Below, one piece after another: positions 8,052-15,603 of a DNA stretch of 64,000 bases. The translations under genes and the position numbers were made by a program. This DNA comes from Arcicella sp034931005 (GTDB lineage: Bacteria > Bacteroidota > Bacteroidia > Cytophagales > Spirosomataceae): NCBI RefSeq assembly GCF_034931005.1, contig NZ_JAYGIN010000010.1:101779-165778 (forward strand), written 5' to 3'. Position 1 is the first letter of the stretch. The number at the start of each line of letters is the position of its first letter. The notes beneath the pieces were generated by a model. That model did not search any database, had not been told where the DNA came from, and saw only the letters and a program-made list of their open reading frames with translations.

Positions 8052-8993
8052 ATGAAAATAATTTTTATGGGAACTCCCGACTTTGCCGTTGAGAGTTTAC
8101 GCATTTTAGTAGAAAATAATTATAACGTCGTAGCAGTTATTACGGCTCCTGATAAACCCATCGGGCGAGGACAAAAATTAGGTATGTCGGCGGTAAAAGA
8201 GTATGTTTTAGCAAATGCTCCACACATCCCAATTTTACAACCCGAAAAATTGAAAAATCCAGACTTTTTAGCCGAACTAAAAAGCTACCAAGCTGATTTA
8301 CAAATCGTTGTAGCTTTCAGAATGTTACCAGAAGTCGTTTGGGCAATGCCATCATTGGGGACTTTTAATTTACATGGTTCGCTATTACCGCAGTATCGTG
8401 GGGCTGCTCCGATTAACTGGGCAATTATCAATGGTGAAACGGAAACAGGCGTAACAACTTTCTTTTTGAAACAAGATATTGATACTGGTTCAATTATTTT
8501 TCAAGAAAAAGAAACGATTGCTCTAACTGATAATGTTGGTGATGTTTATGTGCGACTCATGCACAAAGGGGCGGATTTGGTTTTGAAAACGGTTAAGGCT
8601 ATCGAAGCAGGAAATTATCCGCAAGAACCACAAGATGAATCGGTACATCTGAATCACGCTCCTAAGATTTTTAAGGAAACTTGTCAAATCGACTGGAATC
8701 AGCCCGTGAAGAAAATTTATGATTTCATTCGTGGACTTTCGCCTTACCCTGTGGCTTGGACGATGTTGAATGATAAAACTTGTCGGATTTATGAGGCGAA
8801 AATATTAGAAGCGGAAGACCCCACCCAACCCTCCCCAATGGAGAGGGCTTCAGAGGCTGGTTCATACACAACCGATGGCAAGAAATATATCCATTTTCAA
8901 TGTGTTGACGGAATTTTAGCTATTGAAAACTTACAATTGGAAGGTAAAAAACGCATGGGAATTGAGGAATTTTTAAGAGGATATAGATTATAA
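8052..8993 (+). CDS. fmt: Methionyl-tRNA formyltransferase
   Basis: 313 aa from the ATG at 8052; an ATG at 8004 would add 16 residues before MKIIFMGTPDFAVESL, the true family N-terminus. The catalytic residues Asn106, His108 and Asp144 sit in NLHGSLLPQYRGAAPINWA and QDIDTGSI, exactly as in E. coli. The enzyme formylates initiator Met-tRNA using 10-formyl-THF. Residues about 256-266 (DPTQPSPMERA) in the C-terminal domain are encoded by a fragment of the 'ACCCCACCCAACCCTCCCC' palindromic repeat, an in-frame insertion in a loop. Confidence 0.95.
   Translation: MKIIFMGTPDFAVESLRILVENNYNVVAVITAPDKPIGRGQKLGMSAVKEYVLANAPHIPILQPEKLKNPDFLAELKSYQADLQIVVAFRMLPEVVWAMPSLGTFNLHGSLLPQYRGAAPINWAIINGETETGVTTFFLKQDIDTGSIIFQEKETIALTDNVGDVYVRLMHKGADLVLKTVKAIEAGNYPQEPQDESVHLNHAPKIFKETCQIDWNQPVKKIYDFIRGLSPYPVAWTMLNDKTCRIYEAKILEAEDPTQPSPMERASEAGSYTTDGKKYIHFQCVDGILAIENLQLEGKKRMGIEEFLRGYRL
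8818..8849 (+). repeat. Half-copy of a palindromic repeat inside fmt
   Basis: The sequence ACCCCACCCAACCCTCCCC followed by 'aatggagagggct' matches one arm of the full hairpin at 14510-14591. It is translated as part of fmt. Confidence 0.8.
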
Positions 8994-9043
8994 AATATAA
9001 TTATTCAAAATTAGCATACAGCGATTTTAAATCATTAACCAAT

Positions 9044-9061
9044 ACGATTCAGGAGAATCGT
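9044..9061. repeat. Single copy of the ACGATTC...GAATCGT palindrome
   Basis: ACGATTCAGGAGAATCGT, an 18-bp near-perfect palindrome, followed by 'gatacattt' ten bases before the ATG of the acyl-CoA dehydrogenase gene. The same unit, with the same type of tail, is amplified nine times at 16338-16604. Confidence 0.75.
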
Positions 9062-9071
9062 GATACATTTC

Positions 9072-10910
9072 ATGGCTACTCAATTCTTCTCCAAACGAAA
9101 TTTACAATTCCTTCTGTACGAAGTATTTGATGCTGAATCACTTACACAATACGAATATTTCCAAGACCACGCTCGTGAAACCTTTGACATGGTGTTGGAT
9201 TCGGCGGAGCAGATTGCGGAAAAACTTTTGAAACCACTCCTCACGGAAATGGATAGAAAAGAACCGCAATTGGTGGACGGTAAAATCAGAATTCACGAAG
9301 GAATGTTTCCGATTTTGAAAAAATTTGGAGAAGATGGCTGGATAAATGCAGGTTTTTCTTACGATGAAGGTGGACAACAAATTCCTGCTATAATACTCAA
9401 TTCTGCGGCTTTTATTTTTCAAGCTGCCAATTATTCGGCTTCAGTTTTTCCATTTTTAACTTCTGGAGCTGCAAATTTGATTCGTAGTTTTGGCTCGGAA
9501 GCATTAAAAAATACCTACACGCCCAATATGTATGCAGGTGTGTGGCAAGGTACAATGGCATTGACCGAACCCGATGCAGGAAGTTCGCTTTCGGATATTT
9601 CCACCACCGCAGAACCAACCGACCAAGAAGCGGAGTGCCGCCCAAGCGTTTACAAAATAAAAGGACAAAAAATATACATTTCTGCGGGCGACCACGATGG
9701 TTGCGAAAACGTAATTCACCTCATGCTCGCCAAAATAAAAGGTGGTCCAGCGGGTGCAAAAGGAATATCGTTGTTTGTCGTCCCACAGAAAAGAGTTGAG
9801 GAGTTAAGTGTAATGGGGAATGAGGAAACGTCACAATTAATTAACAACGACGTAATTACCGCAGGCGTTTATCATAAAATGGGTTATAAAGGAGCTCCAA
9901 TTGCTCATTTAATGGTTGGCTCGAATGATAATACTTTGGGATATTTAGTTGGCGAACCACACAAAGGACTTACGTATATGTTCCAAATGATGAATGAGGC
10001 TCGGATTGGTGTGGGTATGAACGCCACCGCTATCGGGACGGCTGCGTATTATGCGTCATTGGAATATGCGAAGGAACGTCCGCAAGGTAGAATTATTTCG
10101 GATAAAGACGTAACTAAGCCACAAGTCCAAATCATTCGTCATGCCGATGTGAAACGGATGTTGTTATTCCAAAAAGCAGTTGTGGAAGGCTCTTTGTCGC
10201 TTTTGGTACAATGTTCAATGTATGCCGATTTAGCTCATGTAACTGAGGGAGAAGAACGTGAAAACTATCATTTATTGTTAGATTTACTCACGCCCATTGC
10301 TAAATCGTACCCTTCGGAAATGTGTTGTTTGACAACTTCCGCCGCCGTTCAGATTTTGGGTGGGGCAGGTTATACAACGGATTTTCCCGTAGAACAATTC
10401 TACCGTGAAGCAAGAATTCACCCGATTCACGAAGGCACGACAGCCATTCATGGTTTAGATTTATTGGGCAGAAAAATCATTATTAAGAATGGTAAGTCAC
10501 TTCAATTATTGGTAACTGAAATATTGAAAACGATTGAAAAAGCCAATCAATTTGAGAAATTAAAGCCTTTTGCTCAGAAATTACAACATTATTTAGGTAA
10601 AACGGACAGCATAACCCGACACCTTTTGGGCTTGGCAAGTAAGGATTTAGAAATCTTTTTGTCAGACGCTACTTTATATTTAGAACTATTCGGAATTATG
10701 ACAATTGCTTGGCAATGGTTAGTGCAAAGTATCAAGGCAGAAGAAGCTCTACAAGCAGGCACATCGGGCGATGAAGAGAATTTCTATCAAGGTAAAATCT
10801 TTACGTTACGATATTTTTATGAATACGAATTAGTAAAAATTGATGCTTTGATGAAACGACTTTTGAGTGAAGATAATGTGACGGTGGAAATGAAGGCGGA
10901 GTGGTTTTAG
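9072..10910 (+). CDS. Acyl-CoA dehydrogenase, large form (DmdC/FadE-like)
   Basis: 612 aa from ATG 9072 (MATQFFSKRN); a GTG at 9060 lies in the palindrome and is unlikely. Central FAD domain with GTMALTEPDAGSSLSDI near 155-170 and QNEAR-like MMNEARIGVG; C-terminal helical domain with AVQILGGAGYTTDFPVEQ and the catalytic Glu in IHEGTTAIHGLDLLGRK. The extra ~150 C-terminal residues are typical of the group that includes 3-methylmercaptopropionyl-CoA dehydrogenase. It introduces a C2-C3 double bond in an acyl-CoA; chain length not predictable. Monocistronic here. Confidence 0.92.
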   Translation: MATQFFSKRNLQFLLYEVFDAESLTQYEYFQDHARETFDMVLDSAEQIAEKLLKPLLTEMDRKEPQLVDGKIRIHEGMFPILKKFGEDGWINAGFSYDEGGQQIPAIILNSAAFIFQAANYSASVFPFLTSGAANLIRSFGSEALKNTYTPNMYAGVWQGTMALTEPDAGSSLSDISTTAEPTDQEAECRPSVYKIKGQKIYISAGDHDGCENVIHLMLAKIKGGPAGAKGISLFVVPQKRVEELSVMGNEETSQLINNDVITAGVYHKMGYKGAPIAHLMVGSNDNTLGYLVGEPHKGLTYMFQMMNEARIGVGMNATAIGTAAYYASLEYAKERPQGRIISDKDVTKPQVQIIRHADVKRMLLFQKAVVEGSLSLLVQCSMYADLAHVTEGEERENYHLLLDLLTPIAKSYPSEMCCLTTSAAVQILGGAGYTTDFPVEQFYREARIHPIHEGTTAIHGLDLLGRKIIIKNGKSLQLLVTEILKTIEKANQFEKLKPFAQKLQHYLGKTDSITRHLLGLASKDLEIFLSDATLYLELFGIMTIAWQWLVQSIKAEEALQAGTSGDEENFYQGKIFTLRYFYEYELVKIDALMKRLLSEDNVTVEMKAEWF

Positions 10911-10927
10911 AGTTGTTTTGGATTACT

Positions 10928-11095
10928 CAGTCGATTGCCTAATGTCATCAAGTTAAGGATTATAAGAAGTGCAATTTGGTGCAACCTTCCCGAAAGTTTA
11001 ACCCACAAAGGAATTGTTTCGGGAAGGTAAATAGTTTAAAAATAAAACAACTCCTTACAAATTCTCTTAACTTAATGACATTAGGCAAGCGACTG
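10928..11095. repeat. Long inverted-repeat element with nested hairpin
   Basis: Outer arms CAGTCG...GCCTAATGTCAT.AAGTTAAG at 10928-10958 and its reverse complement at 11066-11095. Inside, ACCTTCCCGAAA (10984-10995) pairs perfectly with TTTCGGGAAGGT (11017-11028). The outer arm sequence recurs, again as an inverted pair, at 11666-11724, on the other side of the orphan gene 11110-11664. Confidence 0.85.
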
Positions 11096-11109
11096 CGGGG
11101 AATTGAGCT

Positions 11110-11664
11110 CTAAATACTTTTAGGTTCCCATCTTCCACGGCTTTTTCTTTTTTCAATCTGATGTTTTACTAAATCAACTATTGCTAAATCATCGTTTGTT
11201 AGTAAACCTTCCAATGCATTAATATTATATGGCTCAGGTTGTGCACCAATTGCGTAAATAATTTTTCTTAAATAAGGATACTTTACATCATCGTTTTGTA
11301 AGTATTCTGGAACATTACTAACTGCCTCAATCAAGGGATTTATAAAAGATTTATTATCGTTAAAATAAGTCTGAAACGCAGAAGCTATATTATCATGACC
11401 AAAATGTCCATCAACAAGTAAATAACGACCAAACAAACTCCCTTCTTCGGTCTTTGCAAATTCTTTGGGAATGCTCCAAAGTACAATTTCGAAACGTTGA
11501 TTTTTTTTATTGGTTATGAAGCTATCCAAATAAGACTCTATTTCTTGTATGGAAACTCTAAAAGGGAATTTATTTTCAAATTCCTCTTCCGAAATTAATC
11601 CTAAGATACATTCGTCAATTAATGCTAATTCTTTTTCTTTAAGTTGTCTCATTCTACTTTTCAT
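11110..11664 (-). CDS. Orphan protein bracketed by inverted repeats
   Basis: 184 aa, hydrophilic, no signal peptide or membrane segment, and no motif I recognise. Residues 1-50 are helical and charged; the middle carries FGRYLLVDGHFGHDNIASAF, and the C-terminus is basic (KHQIEKRKSRGRW). The general look (acidic, helical repeats, single small domain) would suit an immunity-type protein, but that is only impression. The ATG abuts the arm of the repeat at 11666. The gene with both flanking repeats looks like a discrete insertion between the acyl-CoA dehydrogenase and the TPM operon. Confidence 0.7.
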   Translation of the reverse strand: MKSRMRQLKEKELALIDECILGLISEEEFENKFPFRVSIQEIESYLDSFITNKKNQRFEIVLWSIPKEFAKTEEGSLFGRYLLVDGHFGHDNIASAFQTYFNDNKSFINPLIEAVSNVPEYLQNDDVKYPYLRKIIYAIGAQPEPYNINALEGLLTNDDLAIVDLVKHQIEKRKSRGRWEPKSI

Positions 11665-11665
11665 G

Positions 11666-11724
11666 CAGTCGCTCTGCCAATGTCATTAAGTTAAGGTATT
11701 TAATAACATTGGGCAAGTAACTGA
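11666..11724. repeat. Short inverted-repeat element
   Basis: CAGTCGCTCTGCCAATGTCA at 11666-11685 continuing to 'ttaagg' at 11696 is matched in reverse by 'taataacattgggcaagtaactga' at 11701-11724. Same family as 10928-11095 but without its central segment. Confidence 0.75.
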
Positions 11725-11755
11725 CTATTAAAATTTCAAATCAACAAACTAACTT

Positions 11756-12538
11756 CTAATAATCACCCCCAGCACCACCGCCACCGAAGTCGCCACCACC
11801 AAAGCCACCGAAGTCGAAGCCACCTCCGCCTCCGCCGCTGTTTGAACCTCCGCCCCAGCCTGATGAACCACCAGTTGAGAAAATTATTGGACCTCCCCAA
11901 CCTGAATCTCTATAACTACGTCTGCCACCGCCTCCGCCACCGCCATTTTTAGAGCCAATGATGTACAAAATCACAATAACGACGATGATGATAATTAAGA
12001 TAACCCAAAAACCACCTTCTCCATCCGATTCAGGTTCTGCCTGAAATTCCCCCGAAGCACGCTTCATGATTTCGGAAGTCGCTTCATCTAAACCTTGATA
12101 AAATTGCCCTGCTTGAAAATAGGGTTTCAGAATGGTATTAATAATTCTTTTAGAAATGGCATCAGTAATGGTGGCTTCCATGCCTCGCCCAGTTACAATT
12201 CTGAGTTTACGAGTTTCCGTAGCCCATAAAAGCACCAAGCCGTTGTTTTTATCTTTTTGTCCAACGCCCCAATCTTTTGCAATTTTCATGGCATAATCAT
12301 AAGGGTCAGAATCGCCCGTAGTTTTCACTATTACGATGGTAATTTGTGTGGAGGTACTATCGGCATAACCTCTTAATTTTTGTTCTAAAGATTGTAATTC
12401 CGTTGGTGATAATTTCATTACAAAATCATTGACCAATCTGGGTGGGTTAGGTTTTGCTGGAATATTCTGTGCTTGCGAAATGGCAGAAAACAGAAAGCAG
12501 AAAACAGTAATTATATATGGAAATAATTTTCTGAACAT
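11756..12538 (-). CDS. TPM-domain (YgcG-like) secreted membrane protein
   Basis: 260 aa from the ATG at 12538 (MFRKLFPYIITVFCFLFSAI, a signal peptide); the frame extends to 12598 only because the preceding palindrome is open. The TPM domain (about 25-175) has QITIVIVKTTGD, DWGVGQKDKNNGLVLLWA and RKLRIVTGRGME. A single TM helix (about 185-205) is followed by a Gly/Ser-rich tail with long glycine runs ending GGDY. The family is found with LemA and is of uncertain biochemical role (the plant relative is a thylakoid phosphatase). Third gene of the lemA operon. Part of the signal peptide is coded by an A-rich 'cagaaaacagaaagcag' repeat word. Confidence 0.88.
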   Translation of the reverse strand: MFRKLFPYIITVFCFLFSAISQAQNIPAKPNPPRLVNDFVMKLSPTELQSLEQKLRGYADSTSTQITIVIVKTTGDSDPYDYAMKIAKDWGVGQKDKNNGLVLLWATETRKLRIVTGRGMEATITDAISKRIINTILKPYFQAGQFYQGLDEATSEIMKRASGEFQAEPESDGEGGFWVILIIIIVVIVILYIIGSKNGGGGGGGRRSYRDSGWGGPIIFSTGGSSGWGGGSNSGGGGGGFDFGGFGGGDFGGGGAGGDY

Positions 12539-12559
12539 GAAATTATGGTGATTAGTAAT

Positions 12560-12617
12560 GTAGCACGGGATTTTGTCCCGTGTCGGAGTACAATTCACGG
12601 GACAAAATCCCGTGCTA
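12560..12617. repeat. Inverted repeat, about 23-bp arms
   Basis: GTAGCACGGGATTTTGTCCC followed by 'gtg' (12561-12583) and its reverse complement ending GTGCTAC (12595-12617); each arm is itself palindromic (GGGATTTTGTCCC). It separates the two TPM genes and could act as an mRNA-stabilising or processing hairpin within the operon. Confidence 0.85.
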
Positions 12618-12621
12618 CAAT

Positions 12622-13056
12622 TTACCCAAACGAAATATCGTCAGGAAGTTCATTAACATCGTCGGATTGATAAGGGAAATAATGTTTCAATTGCTCTCCT
12701 GCTGAATGAATTCCTTTGACTAAACCTTCTGTATAAAGTCCTTGGGCAAAATGAGTTTTAAGTAAAGTTTTGGTCGATTCCCAGAAATTTTCGGGAACAA
12801 CTTTGTCAATTCCTTTATCTCCTAAAACAGCAAATTTGCGGTCGTCAATCGACAGATAAAACAACACACCATTTTGTTGAGCAGTATTTGCCATGCCAAG
12901 ATTCACGAAAACTTCGGCAGCACGGTCGAGAACATTTTCGGTGGCACAAACCTTTTCGATATGAATACGTATTTCACCCGAACTATTGAGTTCTGCGGCT
13001 TGAATAGCTTTGGTAATTTCTATTTTTTGGGAATCAGTAAAAAAATTTTGAGGCAT
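12622..13056 (-). CDS. TPM-domain protein
   Basis: 144 aa, a stand-alone TPM domain without signal peptide: ITKAIQAAELNSSGEIRIHI, VLDRAAEVFVNLGMANTAQ, NGVLFYLSIDDRKFAVLGDKGID. The acidic C-terminus DDVNELPDDISFG ends the protein. Sits between lemA and the larger TPM gene in one operon; the LemA-TPM-TPM arrangement is recurrent in Bacteroidota. Biochemical activity unknown. Confidence 0.88.
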   Translation of the reverse strand: MPQNFFTDSQKIEITKAIQAAELNSSGEIRIHIEKVCATENVLDRAAEVFVNLGMANTAQQNGVLFYLSIDDRKFAVLGDKGIDKVVPENFWESTKTLLKTHFAQGLYTEGLVKGIHSAGEQLKHYFPYQSDDVNELPDDISFG

Positions 13057-13077
13057 GATTTTTCAGGAAAACAGTAA

Positions 13078-13150
13078 AGGGGAAAAGGTAAACGGTTCAC
13101 GGTGAATGGTTCACTGTTTACCATGAACCGTTTACCGTGAACCGTTTACT
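13078..13150. repeat. Degenerate palindromic repeat (GGTTCACGGTGAA words)
   Basis: 'aaacggttcacggtgaa', 'tggttcactgtttacc', 'gaaccgtttaccgtgaaccg' are direct and inverted copies of one word. It lies between lemA and the first TPM gene. Confidence 0.75.
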
Positions 13151-13158
13151 CAAAAACA

Positions 13159-13752
13159 TTATTTTGCACCACCAAAATCAACCGTTGGAGCTTTTGATGC
13201 ACCTGCATCTGCTTCAAAATATCCTTTTGTAGCAAAGCCTGAGAAACCTGCAATTAAGCTATTAGGGAAGGTAACAATTTTGTTGTTATATCCTTTTACA
13301 GTATCATTAAAACGGTCTCTTTCTTCTTTGATACGGTTTTCAGTACCTTCTAATTGCGACTGTAATTCCGAGAAATTTTCAGTTGCTTTTAATTGAGGAT
13401 AGTTTTCTGCAACTGCCATCAAACGTGATAATGAACCACTTAATTGACTTTGAGCAGCCTGATATTTTTGGATATTTTCAGGAGAAAGGTCATTGGCATC
13501 TAATTTAATTTGTGTTGCACTCGCACGTGCAGAAATTACATCGGTAAGCGTTCCTTTTTCAAAATTGGCAACTCCTTGCACCGTTTTTACCAAATTCGGA
13601 ATTAAATCCGCACGACGTTGATAAGCTGTTTGTACTTTAGCCCATGATGCTTGTACATCTTGATTACTGGTAGCCATACCGTTTCTAACACCGATACCCC
13701 AGAATAATAATAAAGCTGCAATTCCTAATCCGATAAGAAGGTTTCTTGACAT
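13159..13752 (-). CDS. lemA: LemA family protein
   Basis: 197 aa with a single N-terminal membrane helix (residues 5-25) and an extracytoplasmic helical bundle. Family landmarks are ASWAKVQTAYQRRADLIPNL, VKTVQGVANFEKGTLTDV, SRLMAVAENYPQLKA and RDRFNDTVKGYNNKI. Role unknown; in Bacteroidota it travels with TPM proteins, as here. A good promoter sits at 13871-13899, giving a leader of about 110 nt. Confidence 0.95.
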   Translation of the reverse strand: MSRNLLIGLGIAALLLFWGIGVRNGMATSNQDVQASWAKVQTAYQRRADLIPNLVKTVQGVANFEKGTLTDVISARASATQIKLDANDLSPENIQKYQAAQSQLSGSLSRLMAVAENYPQLKATENFSELQSQLEGTENRIKEERDRFNDTVKGYNNKIVTFPNSLIAGFSGFATKGYFEADAGASKAPTVDFGGAK

Positions 13753-13870
13753 AGTTTTGATTAATTTTTAATTTGAATTTGTTTGAATTTGAAAATCAAT
13801 TTTGAAACGATAAAAAAGCAATTTGGATACTCTCTAATCTGTTTTATTTATTGGTTCTTCAAATTCTGTC

Positions 13871-13899
13871 CAAATGTAGATATTTTTTTTACATCCAAA
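13871..13899 (-). promoter_or_regulatory. Predicted promoter of the lemA-TPM operon
   Basis: Reverse-strand TACATTTG (13871-13878, -7) and TTTG (13896-13899, -33) separated by 17 nt. Confidence 0.6.
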
Positions 13900-14043
13900 C
13901 AAAATCTATGTTGAATATTTGAGTTTTAGGGGGTAACGGTTGTTTTTGAGTATGAATTAGAGATTTTGAAGGGAAAATAAATGAGCTTTACCACAGTATT
14001 TAATAAGTTTTAAAAATTGACAAAGTTCACATTTTCGTAAAAT

Positions 14044-15531
14044 CTAACCTTTAATCCACTTTTTTATATCAACAATCGGATTTGGATAATCTACACCCAA
14101 ACGCACGCCAAATTTCTTTTGTTCTTCATTTGTCAACAGTCCAACTAAATGTATTTTTTCGGCAGGAACTCCCGATAATTCTGGCAACCAATATTTTACG
14201 TATTCGCCTTTGCCGTCATAATTGGTTGCTTGTTTCAAAATATTAAAATAACGATTTTCTCGTGGGTCGTTGCCTACACCTGCAACATAAAGCCAATTTC
14301 CCCAATTAGAACAAACATCATAGTCAATCAACTGACTCTCAAACCAAGCGGCTCCCCAACGCCAATCAATTTGTAAATCTTTTACCAAGAAACTCGCCAC
14401 ATTTTGTCTTCCTCGATTCGACATAAAACCTGTTGCTAATAATTCTTTCATATTGGCATCTATTAAAGGCACGCCCGTTTCTCCTAAACGCCATTTTTCA
14501 AAGATGGGAAAAACCCCACCCAACCCTCCCCGAGAGGGAGGGCTTTTGATGTCGATAGCCCTCCCTTTCGGGGAGGGTTGGGTGGGGTTTTCTTTCAATC
14601 CAGACTTATAAAAGATTTTACTGCCAAATTTCATCGCAACAAATCGGAAATAATCACGCCAAATTAATTCAAAAATCAACCAATAAGTCGATTCATTTTG
14701 GGTGCGTTCGGCTTCATATTTCTTGATTTCTTCATAAATATACCTCGGGGAAATACAGCCATTAGCTAACCAAAGCGAGAATTTGGAAGAATAATCAAGT
14801 CCCAACATTCCATTCCGAGTTTCTTTATAGACTTTCAGCAGGTCTTTTTTCCAGAAATAATCATTCAAACGATTGATTCCTTCGTCTTCTCCACCACATA
14901 GGACGGCTTTCCAAGCTGTCTTTTCTACTGACAGGATAGAATCAATAGACTGATTTTGCAATGACAGGATGAAATCCTGTCCTACATCAATTTTCTCCTT
15001 AAAAACCAAATTTGTGGGCGTTTTAAAAACAGCACGAACTTTTGTATTTCGTTCAACCTTATTTCTAAATTGGGTAAAAATATCGGGTAAATTATCTACA
15101 TCCATTGGCAAATCATCAACGTGATAAAGTGTTGATTGCCAGAATAATTTCATTTTTCGCCCATCCGCTTTTAGTCGTGTTTCTACTTCTGAATCCACGT
15201 CGATTTCTTCTTGCGTAACTTCTTCCGAAGTATAAACCTCATCGGCTTGAATTTCTTTAGCTAAAACTGGAATAATGTCTTCGGGGAAGCCCGTTCTGAC
15301 GATAAGATTAGAATTGATTTTTTGTAAATTTTGACGAAGATTTTCCACCGATTCTATCAAAAACTGATGCCGTAATTCACCAGTTTTGGGGAATTCAAGA
15401 TGATGTTCTTTAAAAATACGTGGGTCAAAAATATAGACAGGAATAACATCCGAAGTTTTTTCGGATGCCTTAAAAAGTGCTTCGTGGTCGTGAATCCGCA
15501 AGTCGTTGCGATACCAAAGTAAGATTTTCAT
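14044..15531 (-). CDS. DASH-type cryptochrome / photolyase family protein
   Basis: 495 aa. N-terminal Rossmann-like photolyase domain (MKILLWYRNDLRIHDHEAL) binding an antenna cofactor; C-terminal FAD domain with YWLIFELIWRDYFRFVAMK, GFMSNRGRQNVASFLVKDL and DWRWGAAWFESQLIDYDVCS, all typical of Cry-DASH, which repairs CPD lesions mainly in single-stranded DNA. Residues about 314-341 (NPTQPSPKGRA...SPPSRGGLGGV) are not part of the family: they are the translation of an 82-bp near-perfect hairpin inserted in frame in a surface loop before the W.LGETG.P segment. A smaller palindromic word 'gacaggatgaaatcctgtcc' is also coded near residue 185-195. Confidence 0.92.
   Translation of the reverse strand: MKILLWYRNDLRIHDHEALFKASEKTSDVIPVYIFDPRIFKEHHLEFPKTGELRHQFLIESVENLRQNLQKINSNLIVRTGFPEDIIPVLAKEIQADEVYTSEEVTQEEIDVDSEVETRLKADGRKMKLFWQSTLYHVDDLPMDVDNLPDIFTQFRNKVERNTKVRAVFKTPTNLVFKEKIDVGQDFILSLQNQSIDSILSVEKTAWKAVLCGGEDEGINRLNDYFWKKDLLKVYKETRNGMLGLDYSSKFSLWLANGCISPRYIYEEIKKYEAERTQNESTYWLIFELIWRDYFRFVAMKFGSKIFYKSGLKENPTQPSPKGRAIDIKSPPSRGGLGGVFPIFEKWRLGETGVPLIDANMKELLATGFMSNRGRQNVASFLVKDLQIDWRWGAAWFESQLIDYDVCSNWGNWLYVAGVGNDPRENRYFNILKQATNYDGKGEYVKYWLPELSGVPAEKIHLVGLLTNEEQKKFGVRLGVDYPNPIVDIKKWIKG
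14510..14591. repeat. 82-bp near-perfect hairpin inserted in the cryptochrome gene
   Basis: Arms 14510-14544 and 14557-14591 (35 nt each, beginning AAAACCCCACCCAACCCTCC) differ at one position; loop 14545-14556. GC-rich against an AT-rich host gene. No stop codon in the cryptochrome frame. Confidence 0.92.
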
Positions 15532-15540
15532 TTCGAGAGA

Positions 15541-15603
15541 CAGGCTTTAACCTGTAATTGATTGATTTTCTTCATCGCATACAGGCTAAAGCCTGTGTTA
15601 CGA
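15541..15603. repeat. Palindromic module with GTTAC end
   Basis: CAGGCTTTAACCTGT on the left and ACAGGCTAAAGCCTGTGTTA on the right. The final 'tta' (15598-15600) is the stop codon (TAA) of the methyltransferase gene. Similar modules: 25075-25250, 30087-30110, 40941-40964. Confidence 0.8.

Noticed and set aside
9138..9799. Several antisense and frame-shifted ORFs inside the acyl-CoA dehydrogenase gene
   Set aside because: Shadows of a well-supported gene.
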